The notes: generated from the sequence alone by a model not told the origin. 64,000 nt of DNA from Antitrichia curtipendula (GCA_951230915.1 OX579634.1:43847570-43911569), one strand, 5' to 3'; counted from the stretch's first letter, positions 45,958 through 57,895 are shown. Translations and numbers: made by a program.

Positions 45958-47988
45958 TAGTCAAGTCCAGTTCAATTACGAATTCTAGACCTCTCCTTTG
46001 TCTAAAACTATGGCATTGTCCATCCTTGCCGCCCTCCTTGCTTGCACGCCTTCAGGGCTTTGGGCGCCTACTTCCGTGATCTAGTGCTCCAGCTCGTCCT
46101 ACACCTTCCTACCATCCAAACACCGTATTCCTCGATTGCGTTGCCGAGTTATGAATTTCCATCTCATTACTACTTCAAACGTTGCCGGCGCCGGTGCTTT
46201 CTTCAGCGAGGTCCCACTCCACCATGGACTTCCCTCCGACGCCTCCGCTTGCGCTGCATGTTTGCTTTACATTCCTCCTTGCCCTCTGTCCGATCCATTT
46301 GATTTTAACGAATTCCGTTTCGCTACATTCTCGCTTGCATTCTCGGTTGCTCTTCACTACATCGCTTTCGCAATCTAAGCCATTTTTTTGCGGGGGGGAG
46401 GGGGGGCTTATACTCGCCCGATCGGGCTTGACCCATCGAAGGACCACCAATGCTTATGGTTTAAATCTTCTTCTTTTGTTGATTTGCACCCGTGCTTCGA
46501 GCTTGGGCACCATTTCCAAGCTGTTCTTCTCAACTACACCAGGTTTTCCTCCCCCTTGTCAAGATATTTTCTAGATTGCATTCTGTGGCTTTCTGATTTG
46601 GAATTTGCATGATATTTTGCACGTGCAAAATCTTTTGCTTGTTGCTTATTGGGTTTGATTTGTTGGCTTCATCCTTATTCTTTTCGGCAGCTTGTTTTCT
46701 GGTTTACTTTTCCACCATCATTCCATCAATTTTCATCGTTTTCTACTTCAATTTTTTCAGATTACCATGCGCACTCGAACGTTAAGCGATCATAAGAGGG
46801 CTTTGATTGTGGGAATGCGTGAGGGTGGAATCAAATCCAGCCGCATTGCCAATTTAATGGGAATGTCACGTTCTACTGTGTCAACGGTCTTGACGAAATG
46901 GAAGAAATTTGGAGGCGTTACTACAGGTAAACCCAAACCTCCACCAACAAAACTTTCAAATTGTTCTCTTCGAGACCTCGCTCGATTCATCATGCAAGAT
47001 CGGCGTCTCACTTTGGCAACACTTGCTGAAACGTTTGGAGTTCACCAAAACACAATCTGCAAGCATATTCGGCGGCTTGGATTTGGAAATCGCATCGCTC
47101 CAAGAAAACCCTATCTTAGTGTACCGTATAGAAATCAGAGATTTGCATTTGCTCGCAAGTATTGGCAGTAGACTACCGGAGACTGGAAGAATGTCATTTG
47201 GACAGATGAGTCCTCCTTCGAATTTGGCAAAGAAAGTCGATGCATTTGGGTTTGGAGAAGAGTGCATGAGAATTATACGGACCGTTGTTTGGCACCCACT
47301 TTCAAATCAGGAAGAACGTCAGTCATGGTATGGGGCGCATTTACTGGATATGACAAATGTCCACTCGTTTTTATGCCGCAAGGGGAGCAAACTGCTAATG
47401 ATTTCGTGAAACATGTTTATGAAGGTACTCTTTCTGGATTTTATTTCATGCACGATTTACCACAACAACTCATTTTCATGGAGGACGGTACTCCTATACA
47501 TCGTTGCAAAGTTCCAAAACTTTGGAGACAAGTTCATGGCATACCAAAATTGCAATGGCCTCCAAATTCCCCAGACTTGAATCCAATAGACAATTTATGG
47601 AAGATCATGAAGGATTTACTTCGTCACCACAAGAACCCAAGCAACAAAGACGAAATGATGGAAACCATTAAAGTGGTTTGGGAAGAGGTTTCTCTTGAGC
47701 AATTACAGAACTTGATAGCAAACATGCCAGATCGAATTCAAGCAATTATTGCAGTGGAAGCACTAGATAGTAGGTACTATGCACATCAAATCAAAAATGT
47801 TACATGATATTCAAGTTTATATGTAAATATTTGTATGGATAATAAACTGCTCTTTACTACGATTGCAACACAACTTGCGGTTTGGAAATCTGTTTGTTTT
47901 TGGCCAAGATATGGCTTCTTGAAGTTGTTGGATTTTGTAGTGAAAACTAACTATGGTCCAGAATTCGTAATTGAACTGGACCTGACTA
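45958..47988 (+). mobile_element. Tc1-like transposon (2,031 bp) with 34 bp inverted ends
   Basis: The left end starts TAGTCAAGTCCAGTTCAATT at 45,958. The inverse of the right end starts TAGTCAGGTCCAGTTCAATT at 47,988. The repeats run 34 bp with two mismatches (positions 7 and 30) and then diverge. TA is duplicated on both sides (45,956-45,957 and 47,989-47,990), as in Tc1/mariner insertion. Removing one TA plus the element rejoins the RPL18A exon in frame (HNM-Y-KEYRD). It encodes a near-complete transposase at 46,767-47,807. The close similarity of its ends suggests a fairly young insertion. Confidence 0.95.
46767..47807 (+). pseudogene. Tc1-like transposase with one in-frame TAG
   Basis: 346 codons from ATG, interrupted only by TAG at codon 135 (47,169-47,171). 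The N-terminal part (about 8-105) has two helix-turn-helix modules: MREGGIKSSRIANLMGMSRS and the later LAETFGVHQNTICKHIRRLG. The catalytic part shows IWTDESSFEFG (D147), VMVWGAF, FMEDGTPIHR (D240) and NSPDLNPIDNLW (D275), giving spacings of 92 and 34. The text around the last residue is Tc1-like (NSPDLNPIENLW is usual), but Asp replaces Glu, so the triad is DD34D. The TAG lies in a short linker before the catalytic core. The frame is otherwise open, including 47,172-47,807, so readthrough or sequencing error could matter. A CAG-like acceptor just before the ATG (46,758-46,760) might end a leader intron. Confidence 0.9.
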
Positions 47989-48301
47989 TACAAGGAGTAC
48001 CGTGACCTTACTCTCAATGGAGCTGTGGAGCAGATGTACGACGAGATGGCATCTCGTCACCGCGTGCACTCGCCCTGCATTCAAATCATCAAGACGGCCA
48101 CTATTTTCGTGTCGCTCTGCAAGTGTGAGAACTTCAAGCAATTCCTCGACTTCAAGATCAAGTTTCCTCTGACTACCGCAAGTTCCACCCTCTCACGAAG
48201 AGCATGAAGTCCACCTACAAGGCTTTCAGACCCAACACCTTCATGTAGAGGAAGGTTTGGACCTTCAAAGAGGCTTCTTTTACATGTTTCTTATTAGGAT
48301 C

Positions 48302-48307
48302 AATAAA
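48302..48307 (+). terminator. Polyadenylation signal of the RPL18A copy
   Basis: AATAAA lies 54 bp after the pseudogene's original stop (TAG, 48,246-48,248). It fits a plant near-upstream element, and supports a DNA-level copy including the 3' flank. Confidence 0.4.
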
Positions 48308-48366
48308 GATTTTGAAGCTTCCTATCATGTGAAGGATGAATCTGCATCTTATACATGCTTTACAGA

Positions 48367-49318
48367 ATACTCCATACAATTTGCCCTACAATTTACCTGT
48401 TTGGCCGTTTGTGATTTGGAGACCTTGGTTTGGGGAATTTTGGGTGTAGGATATGCAATTGCTAACTTCTATTTTTCGTGGCCCAGACTACAAGTTAGCC
48501 CGAGTTGGCCCATTTTAGGCAATGCTTCCGTGTGGTTGACGCAAGGGTAGGTACATCTTGTTGTTCCAATCTTTTTCCTTTCTCTGGACGTTCACGTTCG
48601 ATGCTCACTCAACTCAACTTAGATCTTTGTTTCTCTCAACCAGAATCAAAACTCGGGAAAGCACCCCAAAAGTGCAACCTAAATCTCCTCCAAACATGAT
48701 CCTTAAACGGCATTAAAGCAATGCGTTGCCCCAAAATGTATACTCTTGCTCTTTCTCATTTTCACAATGCAGTGTCTCTTGGAAAAACAAAGCACCAATA
48801 GACCGTTGTGATCAGATAAATTGCCACAAAAGCCTTGACAGACTCAATTCTACAAGAAGGGGTGTATCAAATTACAGGATTCAAATCCTCTTTGTCTCGA
48901 GTAAATTTAATCCTTCAAAATTATCATAAATCTTTCAAGGAAACGAACTGCATTGTGGAAATAATGGAGATGACTGAACAGAAGTTAATGGGAAAATAAG
49001 CAATCAATTGGGCCACCATTCTACTCCGAGGTTGGGTTTGCGAGTAGAAATTGGATGCAAATGTAAGTCCGAGAGTTTGTGGTGCTTCTGAGCAACGTTG
49101 CTTCATCTCTCGCTGTGTTCTCCTTGGACAAACCCCCAAACCCTAAAAAACAATTGTCTACCTGATGCAAACGTACAAGGGCAAACGGTAGACCGATGGG
49201 GCGGTTGCGATCAACAATTTCAAGGGTGGGAAAGATGGGTGCTATACCCAACATTCCCCAAACTAAGGTCTCCAAATTGCAAATGGCCAAATGAGCAAAT
49301 TGTATTCCATATTCTCTC
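48367..49318. mobile_element. Fold-back element with arms of about 80 bp
   Basis: 48,367-48,460 and the inverse of 49,225-49,318 align: ATACAATTTGC, TTTGGCCRTTTG, ATTTGGAGACCTTRGTTTGG, then GGAATKTTGGGT. The interior (about 770 bp) shows no gene. I could not identify a target duplication, so exact ends are uncertain. It lies directly downstream of the RPL18A pseudogene. Confidence 0.6.
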
Positions 49319-52300
49319 CTAATTTTCAGGATCTTTTTGTTCTTATGCTTGATAATATTCATTCTTCATTTTTTGAATTTAATATTGATCTGTGTAAGAG
49401 AAGGCAATGCATTGAGTGGCTTCACCTATGTAAGGTATTGTGCACCTGAGTAAGCGAAGACAAGAATCTATATTACATGTTGGTGGGTCCACAAGATGGA
49501 GTGCCTTAGGCGCTTAGTGAGAGTACACTACACTAAATAGTGAAATTAGGTTACCCCTCACAAATTTCTCGACATTTTACACTATATAATTATTTGTTGG
49601 TATCGTATAAGGATGCAATAATTTTCGTCAACCTAAAAACCATGTGTAGCATGGGTTGGTGCATTAATTCAAGGTCCCATTCAAAGAGTTATATGTGCCT
49701 CCATGTAAACAAGCAATGAATCATGAGGTTACTTTTTTAGGTAAGATAACCTAATTTGGTTATGGAAGGCAATCGATTTCTTATCACACATATACACACC
49801 ATTCTAGCTATGTAGGTTGTTTTCTTTCCGTGCAAGAAGTGATGAATAGAGATTAATTGTAGCATAGTTCTTAACGCGATTGTGGCACATTATGGTTGGC
49901 TATAAGACTCTCAATATTGCAACCACCCCTTGGTTTATTTTGCATCCAGCCCTTGTCAAAAATAGGAAGGTTTGTATGATGAGTATGAATCAAACATAAT
50001 CTTCAGCTAAAAATTTATAGTAATTATATTTTGAGAAATAAATATCTAAAAAATTATTTATACCTTCTAAACTCTATTTTTACACATGGAAAAAATTCTC
50101 CACTAATGAAACATGCCCTACATATATGTATATCTGCTTAAGTGGTCATTATGGCAACTTAATTTCACTATTCTATATACATTTTATTCTTCAACTTAAA
50201 GCAAGAATCTTGTGCTTCTTATGATTAAAGGCTTGTTTTAATAAAGAAAATATATGAATGCAAGCTTGTCCATTAATTGTGATGTTCCCATTCATGTGAA
50301 CCAGCCACCGCTCGTAATAATATAAAATAATTGAATAAATAATATAATATTAAATAATAAGTAAATAAATTCCAAAAATATATTATTTATTATTTATTTA
50401 TTAATATCCAATGTGGCAGTCGCTTCGCTAGATTATTCTACTACTACAACAAAGTTCCCACAGTCTGGAACTCCAGAAAACTCACAACCCTCTATAGTAA
50501 TGAAATCTCATCTAATGGTAGTAACATTGTAGACAAACCCTCGAAGCTCCATATTCAAGAATATTATATGTATTGTAGAAATTGTACTTGTACTATCTAC
50601 AATACACTATTGGCTCATTAGTGGTACGAGAAACCCAATTGTGATATGTTTCTAAAATAATGCCTCTAGATTCTTGCCTTCCTCCAAAATATATAGTTTG
50701 TATTTAAAAGCTTAAGATTAGTTTTTGATACACCTACTCTCAACCTTTGATAATTCATTGATTGTTCATACAATATCTAACATATGCAAGCTTAAAGAAT
50801 TTAGAATCTTATATCAACTCCTTACAAGATCCAAAAAATACCATGTTCAAATGATGCAATTTCATATGATTTTAGATTTACTTACCTTACACTGTTTCCA
50901 ATTGCATGTATTGCATCAATTGGTATAAAAGCTTGGGTATGCAATTTTTGCTCAAAAGAAATATATTGATTCAATTTCTAGTGTAGTTTTTGGTTCAATA
51001 ACATCACTCAAAACACACTTGGTGCAATTTTTGGAACTATCAAGTTAACAATGCAAAATCTTGTGTCCAAGGAAGATAAATGATACTTCTTCCATCCCAA
51101 AATGATCTTCATGTTGGACAAAACGTTCCAAATTAAGGCTAAAATAGTATTTTTAAAAACGGTTTCATGTTCTAAGTAGAATTTAGTGCACTCCTAGTGT
51201 CTTAGAAACTTTGAGGTTTGGATCCCATTTCAAAGTACAGTTTGGGAATATTGAATGTAGATTTTTGGGACATTTTCAAGGAGTACTAATGGATAGGTAA
51301 TTGTTGATTGTGAGGTATCATTTTGTTGGTAGTTAGTATAGGCCCAAAACCATGTGTGGACCTCTGTACCACCTCCCTAAGCTTCATCTCCTTCAATCAC
51401 ATGACACTCAAAGAGATGCAAAAAATGCGACCCTCTTTGTCAAACAATCTTGTAGGGTGCTATGTAATGGAGAGTAAATGGTTCTAAAATGGATTGCCAA
51501 CCTCTCTTAGTGCATGGTGTTGCATAATTAAGGTTTGTCAATGGATGGATTAAAAGCTAGGGAGGGTCCATTTCAAAGCCAAGGTGTGTCCACTTAATTT
51601 TTCTAAAGGGGAATTGATTGCCCAATTACCTTCTTACAAATGTTAAATGAATGTAGGATTTGTTGAAGTTTAGTAAGGGTCACATTTAGGAACCTTGTGT
51701 ATTGCTTTTTGAATGTTGCAGTGTTTGTTTTTGGTCAAGCCATGTCTTTTTTCAGACTGCACATGACTGAGTTTTGCAAGGCCTAGGATCACAAATAGAT
51801 GCCTATGGACGAATTCTTTGGAAATTCATAAGTAATTCATAAATGCTCCAAAAAATACAAAACCACTTGTGTTAGATCATGCATCAATTTTTCTTCCAGT
51901 GAAAAATAAGGGAAAATATATTGGGGCATCTGAAAACCATAAAAAGGCCCAACAGCCCTTAAAGTGTTGCTTTTTGAGCCACCTACCTTACACCTGTTTT
52001 TGCTCTGAATCAACGAACTGATTTGCGCAGATGGTACATTGACCTCTATGCAAGAGCAAGAAAAGCAGTTTACAAGAGATGCAAGAGCAACCTCTTTGTG
52101 GAAGCCGGCTAATTATCTACTGAACTGCTTCAGGCTTGAATGCGCATATTGAGAATAAAACTCAGAGATTCATACAAACAGGCTGGAATCTGCATATGAT
52201 GGTCAATAACGGTTTGTTACTTATTGTTGCGTGCTAATAAAGATGAGTACAGGTGGTTCCCAAGAACCACAAATCTTTTCCTCGAAGTTATTCTTAAAAT

Positions 52301-52677
52301 CACTGCATCACCATTGATTTGCTAAGCTGACAACTTCCACCTGTACTCGGGATCTGTGAAACTCATACTAAATGAACCGAGTGCTGCAGCATGGACTTAA
52401 AAGCTTGGGTAGTCCTGCACTCCTGCTGTAAATTCCAGCGTTGCACTCGAGGTATGGGTAGGGAGCCTATGAGACGAACCTGTTAAGGAGCTGCTCTAAT
52501 CAAGAGGATCCGTGACGGCCGTATTTCGTCAATCGTGGACCTCCCTAAAATGGCCACGCCTTCTTTAGAGCAGACAGAAAGTTCATGCTTTCACTCCCTT
52601 CTTGGAAAGCAACAAAACCCTCTGAGCATCTCGTCTAAGTTACTTACAGAACCGTATGTAGAGGACATGGGCTTCGC
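49319..52677. other. Intergenic DNA with two decayed element copies
   Basis: 50,290-50,507 is a worn copy of the GC-ended, AT-cored MITE also at 60,346 and 62,593 (shared TGTGGCAGTCGCT, CAGTCTGGAACTC). 51,765-51,990 matches the right half of the MITEs at 9,487 and 15,217 (CACAAATAGATGCCTATG, ACAAAACCACTTGTGTTAG, then an eroded TTGCTTTTTGAGCC end). 52,000-52,677 is GC-richer and may hold the 3' UTR of the kinase gene. No other gene seen. Confidence 0.5.
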
Positions 52678-54423
52678 TCAACCCCTACTTTTACGTCGAC
52701 CGGATGCTTGGAGAGCAAACTGATCAGCTTCAACCGTGCTGTTTCGAGCACTTCCATGCCGCACGTTTTCTATCCTAATCGCATTAGACTTGACCTCCTG
52801 ATCCTCCTGATTCGCTGCAATGTAGTCCTTCCGAATGTCCCAGAGAACCTCAGCTGTCTTCTTCATGGTGGGCCGGTCTGCTTTGGTGGGCGCCGAACAA
52901 GCGAATGCAAGCTCGGCCAAGCGATCAATGATGCTCATTGCAGCTGGTGTTTTCTCGATTTTAGGGTCGAGGATTTCGACCACCTTCCCTTCTACAAACT
53001 TCTTAAAAGCCCATCTGACAGTCACACGTTCATCACTGGTCCTCTTCAGTTCAATTGGCCGCCTGCCAGTAAATATCTCTATAAGTAAAATGCCGAACGA
53101 ATAAACATCACTCTTGGTATGCAGCTGATAGGAGTTTAGGTATTCTGGATCCAGATAACCTGCATTTGCCATGGGCCAATCCTCAGTACTTGAAGCATTT
53201 ACAATACCCTAACCGAAAACTCCGTGATTAAAAAATGCAGATCGATATTGAAGCATAGGGTTACAGAAAATGTACGATTTCGAAGGAGAAATATCAGAAA
53301 ATAGCTACAGAAAATCGACCTAATGCGACGTGGACATTGACCTGCAGTGCCTTTCACTTGGGTTGACACATGAGTGGCCCCGGCATCGGTGGACGGCCCA
53401 ACGCGGGAAAACCCGAAATCAGCAACCTTCGCCCGATACTTGTCAGTGAGGAGAATGTTGGACGACTTGATATCCCTGTGTATGATAGGTCGATCGGCAT
53501 ACAGATGTAGATATGTCAATGCATGTGCAATGTCTATAGCAATATCTAACCGAGTGCTTACGTCGAGTGGTTTCCCGTATGTCCCATCTATATGCTCACC
53601 GAGGTTGCCATTCGATACGAACTCTACGATTAAAATACGTTCCGAGCCTTCTTCCAAATAGCCGATCAGTTTCACGAGGTTCAAATGATCCACCTGCGAC
53701 AGAAAAAAGCATTGGTTAGGCCACTTCGTTACACTCTAGCAAATGACAAAATTATATTGAACGCTTATTAAAATTTTCATAGTTAGGTCAACTAGGTCAA
53801 CTGGGTCAATGAGGTGACACAAGAAGTCACTGTGACAAATCTAAACATCGCACTTGTTTCAAAAATGAAAACCTCGAATTGAGTAGCAGGAGCTGCACAA
53901 TAGAAATGCCACTTTTCAGTAATTTGTATACTATTAACTCAAAAGAAAGAGACTCTTTCGATCTATGCTTCTCGAAGCTCTAGCAACAATCCAGACCTAT
54001 TCTTTAGAACGGGAAACAAACCTGAGACAACATTTCCACCTCTGTCCGAAACTCCGCGGACAGTCGATGCGCATAAGCGTCCTTCCTGCCGCGCTTGATG
54101 GCCACCATCCTTCCATCCCTAAGTTTGCCTTTATACACCATACCAAATCCCCCCTGGCCGATTTTATTCGACGTAGACCAATTCGAAGTTGCGTAGTTCA
54201 TCTCTGCCATTGTGAAAGCCTCCGCTCCCGGTTCGTGCGACTCCGCCTTGGTCGCGTTTCCAAACGCATTTTGATATCCATTTCGGCTGCTGCGCAGAGA
54301 TCCAGTCTCCGAAGAAGGTGTTGAGCATTGGTCAAAGACTTCCTTGAACTGCTCTTGGCCCTTGAAGTCTTTGAATTCGTTCTCCTTCGACTGAGATCGA
54401 AAGCATGAAAAACCCCACGCCAT
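52678..54423 (-). CDS. Receptor-like cytoplasmic kinase, CRCK type (3 exons, 411 aa)
   Basis: A Ser/Thr protein kinase of the calmodulin-binding receptor-like cytoplasmic kinase group, with no signal peptide or membrane segment. Exons: 54,423-54,022, 53,693-53,342 and 53,159-52,678 (1,236 bp, GT-AG introns, phases 0 and 1). Residues 1-70 are a Ser-rich, poorly ordered N-terminus. The kinase domain begins near 71 (AFTMAEMNYATSNWSTSNKI), with the glycine loop GQGGFG at 89-94, the ATP-binding Lys at 110 (VAIKR), HRDIKSSN with Asp208, and DFG at 226-228. GTAGYLDPEY of the activation segment spans the second intron. DVYSFGILL and DRPTM follow, then a charged C-terminal tail. All catalytic residues are present, so it should be active. 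CRCK proteins respond to calcium/calmodulin and stress or immune signals in Arabidopsis; its role here is inferred only from the family. ATG 54,423 is chosen because the frame upstream is closed. A related alternative is another RLCK group IV member. Confidence 0.93.
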
Positions 54424-57360
54424 CCCGTACGCTGTCCCGAATCAGAGGTTCTATCACCAACTGAATCACAGTGGCACGGACATAAAGCCTAACAAACCAG
54501 AAATTTATGAAGGCCTCACCGGCCGCACAAGGAAGCTGAACCACCATACATGGCACGACCTACCCGATCGGCCACAATTAATATTGCAGACCAGTATCAA
54601 ATCGAAGATAGGGAGCGAGCGATGGCGGCAATGCGCCTTTCCCGAAGAACTAATTTGAGCAAGCCCAGCGACTTCCTCGTTGCGGCACGCTGTTCCTCGC
54701 CATCCAAAACCATCAGTCCCTGGCAATGGCGGTCCCACTGAATTTCTAACAATGTGCTTGTGGTGCTGTTTTGAATCCTACTGAGAACTACACTAATTCA
54801 AAATATCCTCCTCTTTCTATCTGCAAAGAACATGCTCGGAGCTAAGACTCTAACAAGTTCATAGGTGTATCTCGATCGGAACTTTCAAACTCGATTCGAT
54901 GCCGAAAAGACACAACTTCACCACAAACGAACAAACTAAGTGCAACAGGGGCGAATCTTGAGATAGTCTCACGACAATCGCGACTTGCGTCGTCTCTCCA
55001 AAAGAGCCAAGGACAGGAAGGTTCTAAAGAGAGAAAAATTTCGCATCTGCAGCAACAAGGCGGACTGGCATCTGCAACAATCACATGATTGCACAGCGCA
55101 CACAATGTACCTACTGCTTCCCTTCCCCTCGCGCTTGCCTTTCCTTGTTTAGTTCGTTGAAAGAGAGCCGATTGGATAGACAGCGGTGGAAGGAGACAAA
55201 TCGGGGTTACAAGAGACCATACCACAGAATGCTCCCATCTCCAGCAGAAACTCTAACTTACAAGCCGGAAAACGGACTCCATTTCCAGTCCTATGGACAT
55301 GAACCTTACTTTATACAGAACCTGTTGCTGCGGGGCAGCGCACCTCCTACAGCCGGAGAATACTCAAAACGCGGGAACTTGGAAATTCAGAAATGACACT
55401 AAATCAGAACACCCATCGTGGCGGATTTTCCGAAAATAAGTGAGGGATACCAGCAGGGCTTCCGGTCCCCGCAGCTCTGCCGAATATACCTTTTTCTGAT
55501 GAAGCTTATTAGTCTAAGTTAATGATAAATCCCTGGTATTCCTCTGCATTGGCTTTTGCCACAGGTGAAGCTATTCAAACGACACGTAGAGATAGAATTC
55601 TATTCACAATTTCTTGATGAAGCTTCTGGCTCCGGAATTATCGGTCCCAGCAGCTCGCAAATCGAACAACCTCGCAATAGACCTGGCACTAGGAACCGAA
55701 TTCGAGATGCAAATATTGCCACGGATTTCGTGAGCATGGGGCAACATGTACGACCCTGACTGTGGCACAACTGAAAACTCTCTGCATGAAGAAAACTGAA
55801 CTGCTCCGACTGAAATTTGACATGCAGTTTCTAACTCCCACGCAGCCGCAATCAGCCGCAACTAAAACAAGAAGTGTCGTCCTAAACACTCTCCGACCGC
55901 CACACAGCTTCTTCCTCTTACCGTCTTACCTCACTCATCGAGATTTCCTCTTCAAAACCTAATGTGCTAAAAGTTTGATGAGATGCTCAACTGTTTCGGT
56001 TATCTGTGGGAAGAGAAACAATCGGCTTGTCGATATTCCTCTCCGGCGCCTCCATCGTCGTGGAACATGTTTAAAACACAATTAAGGCTAACAATGCAAA
56101 CATTAGGCAGTTATTCGCTACGCAAATTACGCGCTCATAAGATTCTCCGCATCGTGGCGCCGTTCAAGAGCACGGATCGGGAAGGAATCCCTAGGAGTAC
56201 AAGAGTACAAGACAAAAAAATGCGAATTCCGACTCTCTACGACGCGAATCATGTAGCATTCTAGTACACGGAATGACTCTTACAGTTATAAATGCACAGC
56301 CATACTATGACGGCAGCATTGAGTGATGGTAGTCGGGTAGTGCACACCAGCATTCACGTGATATCCACTTTTATTGCATTAATTATTTTCTCCGCGACGC
56401 GCTTTCAGCCGGCGGTGCTCATTGCTTGCTCCGTCCTTCGGTTGCGAAATTTAAGTATCAGATGTGGACAAGCATAAAACTGATTCCGGACAGGCCAATC
56501 ATTCATGTGCCTCGACTTTTGTTGAACTGGAACAAGGTTCTATGCGCCTGACATGACTCCGTGCCCATTTCCTGCACTCTGGAACACTATAACACTCGTG
56601 ACTCATGTTTTACTTGCATGACTTGCACACTTTGTATTTATTTACATGTGCCTGCTGCGCAATATTGTGTTATTGCGAACCTCGTTCCAACAATGCGGAT
56701 ACATAATGCACACGGGGAATGCCAAGTTGTCAAATGAGAAGCTGAAAACCTGTTTGCTGAGTCAAGTGCACTGCTGCATTGGCCTCCACGCCGGACGGAT
56801 GGCCACACAGTGAGGCTTTTGGCATTTTGAAATAATATTTTCTTCCCATCTAGTACTTCTACAACTTTGTCTACAAGATTGCTCATGGTCTCCGACTAAC
56901 TTAGGTCATAAATTTGAGATCGGACAAAATGAAAAAGAGTAAGAGCTCCAGTGTCCACCACTCACTTGGCTTGGTACTTGCTCCTGAGTTGAATAATAAA
57001 AGCAGGCTCCTTCAGTAGCCTTCAGCTGACGGTAAAACAGGGGAGAGTGATTCTCTGACTAAGTTCAGTACATCGCCAGTAGTTTGGTTCAGAAGAGATC
57101 CGGTGCCTTGACCTCATCGTGGAAATGGAGTCAAAGAGAGTCAAAGAGATGACGGCATACGTTCCACATAGTCATCCTGACAAACTTTTCCTATCTAACA
57201 ACTTTATGCGATCTCTCCGACACATGACAGCTTATTAAGAGTATTGGCGTGCAGAAAAAGATAGAAAGACCTGCAGGCGCAACTATCTCATAATGCAGAC
57301 AACATTAGTCAAGCGTGTGTCGGAGCTGTGCCGAGAACGTCAGAGAATCAGGCCTTTGAA
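54424..57360. other. Intergenic DNA between kinase and HMA genes
   Basis: It has the higher GC content of a gene-adjacent region and should include the kinase 5' UTR and promoter. Open frames occur on both strands (for example 55,085-55,396 plus, 54,842-55,225 minus) but none shows a domain or consistent splice pattern. I see nothing that I can call. Confidence 0.35.
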
Positions 57361-57895
57361 TGATGCACGCCGGATTTTTCACTGTGGTGTTGATTGCAGA
57401 TTGTGCAGCGTGAGAGCACCTTACTTTTCGCCATCTGCGGTATCAGTGAAGCCAGGCTCCAGGTGCATCGATCGCGGGTTCTCGCTTTTTCTCTCAGGGC
57501 ATGGCACAGCCATAGCCGGAAATAATGCACTGGAGAGGTTGAAAGGACACTGAGCAGAGGACGAGATCCTCTAGGATGAACTGACACACTCCGTAAAAGC
57601 ATAACGGCAGAAATCAGAAAGTTGTATATGAAGTCAGAACCAGACATTTTCTGATGCATGGCGGGGTTCCGCTCATGGTGTTCACTGCGAATTGCGCAGA
57701 GTGAGGGACGCCAAGCTCCAGATGCATCGACTGCGCGCTAGCTCACACTTTCTAACTGGGCATGGCCCCGCCATTGCCAGAAATATTGCAGGCATGGACA
57801 CTGAAGCAGAGAACGAGATGCGACGATGCAATTGGCAAAAGTATATCGGGCAGTGTTCAAAAGGTTGTATATGTCCTGAACCAAGCCTTTCAACC
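57361..57895. repeat. Diverged tandem duplication, period about 291 bp
   Basis: Unit 1 starts TGATGCACGC at 57,361 and unit 2 starts TGATGCATGG at 57,652. Both then contain GCTCCAGRTGCATCGA, GGGCATGGC, CCGGAAATAAT or CCAGAAATATT, GGACACTGA, then GTTGTATATG and CAGAACCA or CTGAACCA. Unit 2 is shorter by internal deletions. No shared reading frame is kept, so it looks like a duplicated non-coding segment. A structured RNA is possible but unproven. Confidence 0.6.

Larger units (their letters stand above)
44088..48248 (+). pseudogene. RPL18A: Ribosomal protein L18a (eL20) pseudogene, split by a transposon
   Basis: The intact gene encodes a 60S subunit protein. Traceable exons: 44,088-44,099 (MVFR, with a good ATG context CCACCATGG), 44,404-44,518 (FHQY, stop, VVG, later YRMKLW and CTKSKF), 44,734-44,797 (YFLRKLQKVKKSHGQLLAIN), and 45,875-45,957 ([20 protein letters not shown], then GYHNM). 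The last continues at 47,989-48,248 ([29 protein letters not shown], ending in the family's typical PNTFM). Exons 1-3 keep GT donors and exons 2-3 AG acceptors, and the codon for W is split at the second intron. Lesions: TAG in exon 2 (Q to stop), a frameshift before YRMKLW, the acceptor before exon 4 changed from AG to AA (45,873-45,874), a MITE in the third intron, a 2 kb Tc1-like insertion at a TA in the Tyr codon after HNM, and a frameshift near 48,172. An AATAAA lies downstream at 48,302. Intron retention shows a DNA-level duplicate. Confidence 0.93.

Noticed and set aside
46042..46574. Several overlapping plus-strand frames between the transposon's left end and its transposase
   Set aside because: They overlap each other in different frames with no domain, and lie in the element's 5' non-coding region.
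57361..57560. C/D-box snoRNA pair (TGATGC and CTGA motifs in both tandem units)
   Set aside because: The motif spacing (roughly 150-190 nt), imperfect C box and lack of a terminal stem do not fit a C/D snoRNA.
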